This document shows, piece by piece, positions 59,257 to 64,000 of a stretch of DNA of 64,000 nt. The notes beneath the pieces are model-generated. The model made no database searches and had not been told where the DNA came from. It was given only the letters and a program-made list of their open reading frames with translations. Numbering within the stretch: the stretch's first letter is position 1; every line of letters starts with the position of its first letter. Location: NCBI GenBank assembly GCA_022495995.1, contig JAFEMH010002346.1, positions 227,001-291,000 of the forward strand, given 5' to 3'. This stretch comes from Adenophora triphylla var. japonica (lineage: Eukaryota > Streptophyta > Magnoliopsida > Asterales > Campanulaceae). A program made the translations under genes and the position numbers.

Positions 59257-60300
59257 TCATTTGGCCATCCAAGGTTGCACGTCGACATGCTCCTTTCGGG
59301 CTTGTGCATCTATTAAGTAGGGTCCTTCCCATTTTGGGGCGAGCTTGCCTGCGTTGGGTTCCTTGGTATTTTGGAATGCCTTTCGTAGGACTAAGTCTCC
59401 TACTTGAAACCTCCTAATCCTTACGTTTTTGTTGTATGATCGGGCTACCCTTTGTTGATATGCTGCCATGCGAACTTTGGCCATGTCCCTTAGTTCGTCC
59501 ACGGTATCTAGGTCATGTATCAAAATATCTTTATTATGTTCAGATGTCAGCAAGCTGTATCTTGCCGTAGGTACAAGGACTTCTGCTGGAATAAAAGATT
59601 CGGTTCCAAATACAAGTGAGTAGGGGTTTGACCGGTCGCATTCTTAGATGTCGTCTGTCGGCCCATAGAACCATTGGTAACTCTTACGCCCATCGTCCCT
59701 TTCTTTTGGTTCGGTCTCTTTTTAAGTTGCTTATTATTATTTTGTTGCTAGACTCGCTGTCCATTGGCTTGAGGGTGAACGAGCGAAGATGTCACCATCT
59801 TAACACCCCAAGATGTCAAGAAATCTTGGGTTCTCTTGCTAATGAATTGAGAGCCGTTGTCACAAATTATCTACGATGGTATTCCAAATCAATTTGAATA
59901 TGTTTCTTTTGATAAAAGATATAACTTCTTTGTCACGAACTTGCACATATGCCTCGGCTTCTACCCATTTAGAAAAGTAAGTGATGTTGTCATAGCCAAA
60001 AGAAATACTCTTCCACCCGGTGCTCTGGGCAATTTTCCTACTATGTCTATTCCCCAAACCATAAAAGGCCATGGTGAGAGGATAGGATGTAGCGATTCAT
60101 TTGGCTGGTGCGGGATGTCCCCATGTCGTTGGCGGGAATCACATTTCTTTGCGTAGTCAACGGCGTCTTTTCTCATTGTGGGCCAGAAATAGCCCATTCT
60201 AAGGGCTTTAGTATGTAAACTTCTGCCCCGGTATGATTTCCACAATCTCCTTCGTGCGGCTCCTTGAGAACACGATGGGCTCTATCTGCTTCTAGACATC
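59257..60300 (-). pseudogene. Integrase remnant of element C
   Basis: From high to low coordinates: GYFWPTMRKDAVDYAKKCDS, then PWPFMVWGIDIVGKL (first Asp), YFSKWVEAEAY, and at the end RVARSYNKNVRIRRFQVGDL, VLRKAFQN, GKLAPKWEGPYLI. The middle core with the second Asp and Glu is broken, and the parts lie in different frames. Confidence 0.85.
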
Positions 60301-60479
60301 TTAAGTAGTGACACTGCATAGATTTTCTAAACAAGAGATTATCAATAAGTAAATATTTAGATACTCTTACCTGAAGGCTCTTGCATTCTTCTCCTCGGGG
60401 ATCGTATCATCCAAGAGATACTTGATAATAGGAGCCGTCCCGAGAGGTTCTTTGCGAGGAGAGGAAGGTATGTCGACAT

Positions 60480-61694
60480 CTAGGGCGAACATCTCAAGAT
60501 GGTCAATTCTTCCGGGATGTCAATATGCACAACTGGGATCTTGGTTTGTGAGATGCTTTTGAAGGCTGAACCCAAGTTTGCCGGAGCGTACGCTTGAGAA
60601 TTTTCTTCTCGTGGGATTTGTTCCAAGGAAAATGTTTTGAATTTGGCCGAAATAATTTTTACAATTTCCAAATATGTCGTCATCTTGGCATTTTTCGCGA
60701 CGTAGGACCCGTTGTATTGGTTAACAATTAGCAAGGAATCCATGAACACCCGGATATGCTTGATATCTAAGTCTGGGCTGCGATTAAACCTGCAATTAGA
60801 GCCTCATACTCTGCTTCATTGTTGGTAGCCTTGAAACCGCAACTGATAGATTGTGGTATTATGTCCCCTTGTGGCGATTTTAGTACAACTCCAAGACCTG
60901 TACCTCTCATGTTGGAATCACCGTCCGTGTAGAGAGTCCAAATTTTTAGGATGTTATCATCTTGAAGTTGTTGTACTTCCAATTCCACCTCTTGTTGCAG
61001 GGTTGGACTGAAATCAGCTACAAAATCAGCTAGGGCTTGGGATTTTATTGCGGTTTTGGGCTCGTACTTGATGTCGTATGTGCTTAATTGTACGAGACCA
61101 TTTCGCCATTCGACACCTGACATCTCTGGTTTTCTCATAACATTCTTAATAGGATAGTTAGTGCGTACAATTATAGTATGTGTTTCAAAATAATGCCTTA
61201 ATTTAATTGAAGCAGTTATCAAAGCTAAAATTAATTTTTGTAAATGAGAATACCTGGTCTCTGCATCTAAGAGTGTCTTACTTATATAGTAGATGGGTTC
61301 TTTGATTACCATCTCGTTACATTACCAAGGCTGCGCTTACGGCGCCTTCGGACCTTGCTAGGTAGATGTAAAGATGGTCTTCCTTCTGAGGTTTGGCTAA
61401 TAAGGGAGGTGTCGACAGGTAAGTTTTGAGTTCCCGAAAAGCTTCTTCATGTTGTTCCTCCCATTGGAACTTTTTGTTCTTTCTTAAGATGTCGTAGAAA
61501 GGTTTGCATCGATCTGAGGATTTTGAAATGAATCTGGTGAGTGCGGCAATTTTTCCTGTCAATCTTTGGACGTCCTTGACAGATTGAGGTGATGACAGAT
61601 TGATAATAGCACATATTTGTTCCGGGGGCGGCTTCAATGCCTCTTTTAGTAACCATATAACCCAAAACTTGCCGGCCTTCATTAGAAGTTGCAT
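60480..61694 (-). pseudogene. RNase H and second RNase H remnant of element C
   Basis: RNase H: VQRLTGKIAALTRFISKSSD, YISKTLLDAETRYSHLQKLI. Second RNase H: LYTDGDSNMRGTGLGVVL (usually DGSSN), NNEAEYEALIAGL, then DSLLIVNQYNGSY and ENSQAYAPANLGS. Breaks near 61315 and 60760. The two tandem domains again mark the Tat lineage. Confidence 0.87.
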
Positions 61695-62256
61695 TTAGTG
61701 GATTAAGTTTCATATTGAAACAATCCAAGATGTCAAAAGCTTGAGAGAGGTTGCTTATGTGATGCTCGGCCTTCTTGGACTTTACTACCATGTCGTCGAT
61801 GTATACCTCCATTGTGTCCCCAATCTGATCTTTAAACATTTTGTTTACGAGTCTTTGATACGTTGCACCTGCATTTTTAGTCCAAAAGGCATGGCAATAT
61901 AACAATAAATACTGTGGGTGTTATGAAGGCGGTGTCCTCTTGGTCGAGAGGGTTCCATACGAATTTGTTGAAATCCGAGGACGCGTCCATGAATGTGAGG
62001 AGTTCATGTCCGGAGGTGGCATCAACTAATGAATCTATGTGCGGCAAAGGGAAAGGATCTTTTTGGGCGAGGCTTTATTCAAGTCGGTGAAGTCGACACA
62101 AACTCGCCATTTCCCGTTTCTCTTCTCTACCACAACCACGTTTGCTAACCATCTTGGATAATCGACCTCCCGTATCATGTTGGCTTTGAGTAAGCGCTCT
62201 ACCTCTTCCTTGATGATCGATTTCGGCTTCGCAAACTTCCTACGTTTACGGTGCAC
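61447..62256 (-). pseudogene. Reverse transcriptase remnant of element C
   Basis: Begins near EEVERLLKANMIREVDYP and VCVDFTDLNKASPK; the part with the first catalytic Asp is damaged at about 61910-62035. It continues KNAGATYQRLVNKMF, EVYIDDMVVKSKK (YIDD near 61795) and VLGYMVTKRGIE. At least two frame breaks. Confidence 0.9.
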
Positions 62257-62275
62257 TTTGGTTTAAAGCTAGGAT

Positions 62276-63088
62276 CTACGTTAAGTTTGTGAGTGATGAC
62301 ATCTCTGGCGATGCTGTCATGTCATCATGTTTCCAAGCGAAACTTTTTATTCTGCTTCTTAATAGGTTCACAAGCTCCTCTTCTATATCTGACGGGATGT
62401 CAGTGCCAATAAGTACCTTGATGTCCGGGTTGGAAGGGTCTAGCAATACTTCTTTCACATCATCCTCCCTAGCTTCCAGGACTTCACGTACTTTCCTCGG
62501 TAATTGCTATGCTTGTTTTGGAGATGTCGACGCCTTCATTGAAGTTTTATAACACTCCTTGGCTACTTGTTGATCACTGTAAATCTTAGCGATACCCCAA
62601 GGTGTTGGGAATTTCACACACTGATGGTAAGTGGAGGGTACGACCTTCATCCCATGAATCCAGGGTCTTCCAAGAATAACATTGTAAGATGTTGCGCAAT
62701 CAATTACGCAGAACCGCTCCATGGTGTTGAGGCCCTTTGAGTATATTGGAAGTTTGATCTCCCCCACCGTTTCTTTGACTTCGCCACTGAAGCCTACCAA
62801 AGACGAAGACTTTTGACGATCTCCGATTCGGGATGTTCATTTCCTTAAGGGTACCCAACATAATAAGATTGACGGAGCTGCCCCATCTACCAGGATACGT
62901 CGTATTGTACGGTTGGCGTCAGAGAAATAACTAGACCGTCGTGGTGAGGTTATAAGCGGAGTTCTCTCGATCGCTTTCATCAAAGGCGATTGGATCCTGG
63001 CAGAGCGTCGACATCCTGGGCTGTCTTTCTGGCTTCTCCTCTTTTGACTCCTTAGCATGTCGTTTTGCGGCAGAATAGGATGCTCCAC
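62276..63088 (-). pseudogene. Protease and linker remnant of element C
   Basis: RRILVDGAAPSILL stands where Tat proteases have VLVDGGSS; downstream VIDCATSYNVILGRPWIHGM and VPSTYHQCVKFPT are well conserved. The active-site Ser/Gly is replaced by Ala. Frame breaks lie near 62800 and 62500. The linker to RT includes VLIGTDIPSDIEEELVNLL. Confidence 0.82.
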
Positions 63089-63153
63089 TAATGAAGTTGA
63101 TCACCTTTGTTGATCTTTGGGGGAGAAAGCGGTCTTTCGGCTTCATGAGGAGC

Positions 63154-64000
63154 TTACGCATTTTCGGCCTTCTTCTTTACGGATCCCAACAACTCCTTAA
63201 GATGTCCTTTCGAGAGCAAATAACTGATCTCCTTTCTTAACGCGATGCAATCTTCGATAACGTGTCCAAAGTCTTCATGGTAAGCGCACCATTTTGATTT
63301 GTCACGCCATCCTGTGGTCTTGTCCGTTTTCTTTGGCCATCCGGCTTTGTCTCCCAGAGTTGCCCATTGCACAGTACACCCGAAATGTCAACGAGAAAAA
63401 CAATAATCGAAATGTTAGGCACATTATCATTATCTTCATCCTCACCGTCTATTGAATTAATTTTGCTAGTGTCAATTCTCGGATAAGGATTGGGACGGTT
63501 GTTCCTGCGATGGGACGATTCGGTCTTTACGTCGGGATGGTCATATGTCGACATCTTGGGCGATGACTTCGATCTTCGCAGCTCATCTTCCTCCAATCGA
63601 TGAATCTCAATGCCCTGCTCCCGACTTCTTCTAGCCGCTTACAAGGAGTCATCACCAAATCCCGATAATACCGTGAATCTTTCTTCAACCCCATTTTGAA
63701 TGCTTCGTAGCCGTTTCGACATGTCAAGATTGGGAATTTCTAGCACCTCTTTATTGAATCGTCGGACGTAATCCTTTAGAGTTTCATTAGGCCTGGGTCA
63801 CATTGTAAAGATCACTTGTCAACCTTTCAAATTGTCATTGCATGAGAATTGGTTGTAGAACATGTTGATGAGCTGGGCGTATGAACCAATTGAACCTAGG
63901 GGTTGTCTAATCGGCCATTTGAGAGCCGGCCTGACATAAGGTGGATCCAAATCCCACACGCATAAGCAAGCCTCCCGGAATTGAAGCGGAATATGGATTA
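63154..64000 (-). pseudogene. Gag remnant of element C (runs off the window)
   Basis: Includes EAFKMGLKKDSRYYRDLVMT, homologous to the gag of A, and a CAYHEDFGHVIEDCIALRKE zinc-binding-like segment near 63220-63290. Several frame breaks. Continues beyond 64000, so the 5' LTR of C is not in view. Confidence 0.82.

Overview
This is a piece of a flowering-plant nuclear genome, most likely a eudicot; an asterid is my guess and I hold it weakly. The evidence is three intron-rich plant genes, abundant TA-flanked Stowaway-type MITEs, tRNA-derived SINEs (one an Au-SINE), and nested Tat-lineage Ty3/gypsy elements carrying antisense ORFs. No bacterial or organellar genes are seen.

Host genes are confined to about 4.7-31.6 kb, and all intact ones lie on the minus strand. 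They are (1) a papain-type cysteine endopeptidase with an RDEL tail (7426-6046, four exons, 363 aa), followed by a 5'-truncated, frameshifted tandem copy (5751-5084) and a broken MsrA fragment on the opposite strand (4697-4912); (2) autophagy protein ATG16 (21983-15204, five coding exons, 507 aa), whose 3.6-kb last intron holds a hAT-like element, a probable solo LTR and a SINE; (3) an ABHD17-type alpha/beta hydrolase (31615-27114, five exons, 374 aa) with three MITEs in its introns. All splice sites given here were read from the sequence as GT-AG, and exon phases join without error.

The rest is transposon-derived. From 0.7 to 4.1 kb a gypsy remnant has the order LTR-internal-LTR-gag and is broken by a Copia LTR that itself contains an Au-SINE. 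From 10.3 to 12.6 kb lies a MULE-like element with long inverted repeats that has captured the last two exons of URM1. Solo LTRs lie at 23.4 and 34.2 kb, a hairpin nearly 0.8 kb long at 26.1-26.9 kb, and a Tourist-like element at 33.0 kb.

From 36.1 kb to the end is a retrotransposon nest. Element A (gag only) is split by element B (37148-52865), a nearly complete 15.7-kb Tat/Ogre-like element with two 1.4-kb LTRs, gag-PR-RT-RNaseH-aRNaseH-INT, an antisense plant-mobile-domain ORF and a 3' minisatellite. A is then interrupted by LTR D (from 53909), which is cut by element C. C runs on the minus strand off the window end and carries an intron-containing antisense gene.

Two cross-cutting patterns stand out. 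Five unrelated elements (an intronic LTR, an LTR element at 24.5-25.9 kb, the hairpin, and elements B and D) each carry their own family of repeated short palindromes with CG steps. In element B every clear in-frame stop within gag-pol sits where glutamine is expected or plausible, as CAG to TAG (once CAA to TAA), which fits decay by cytosine methylation.
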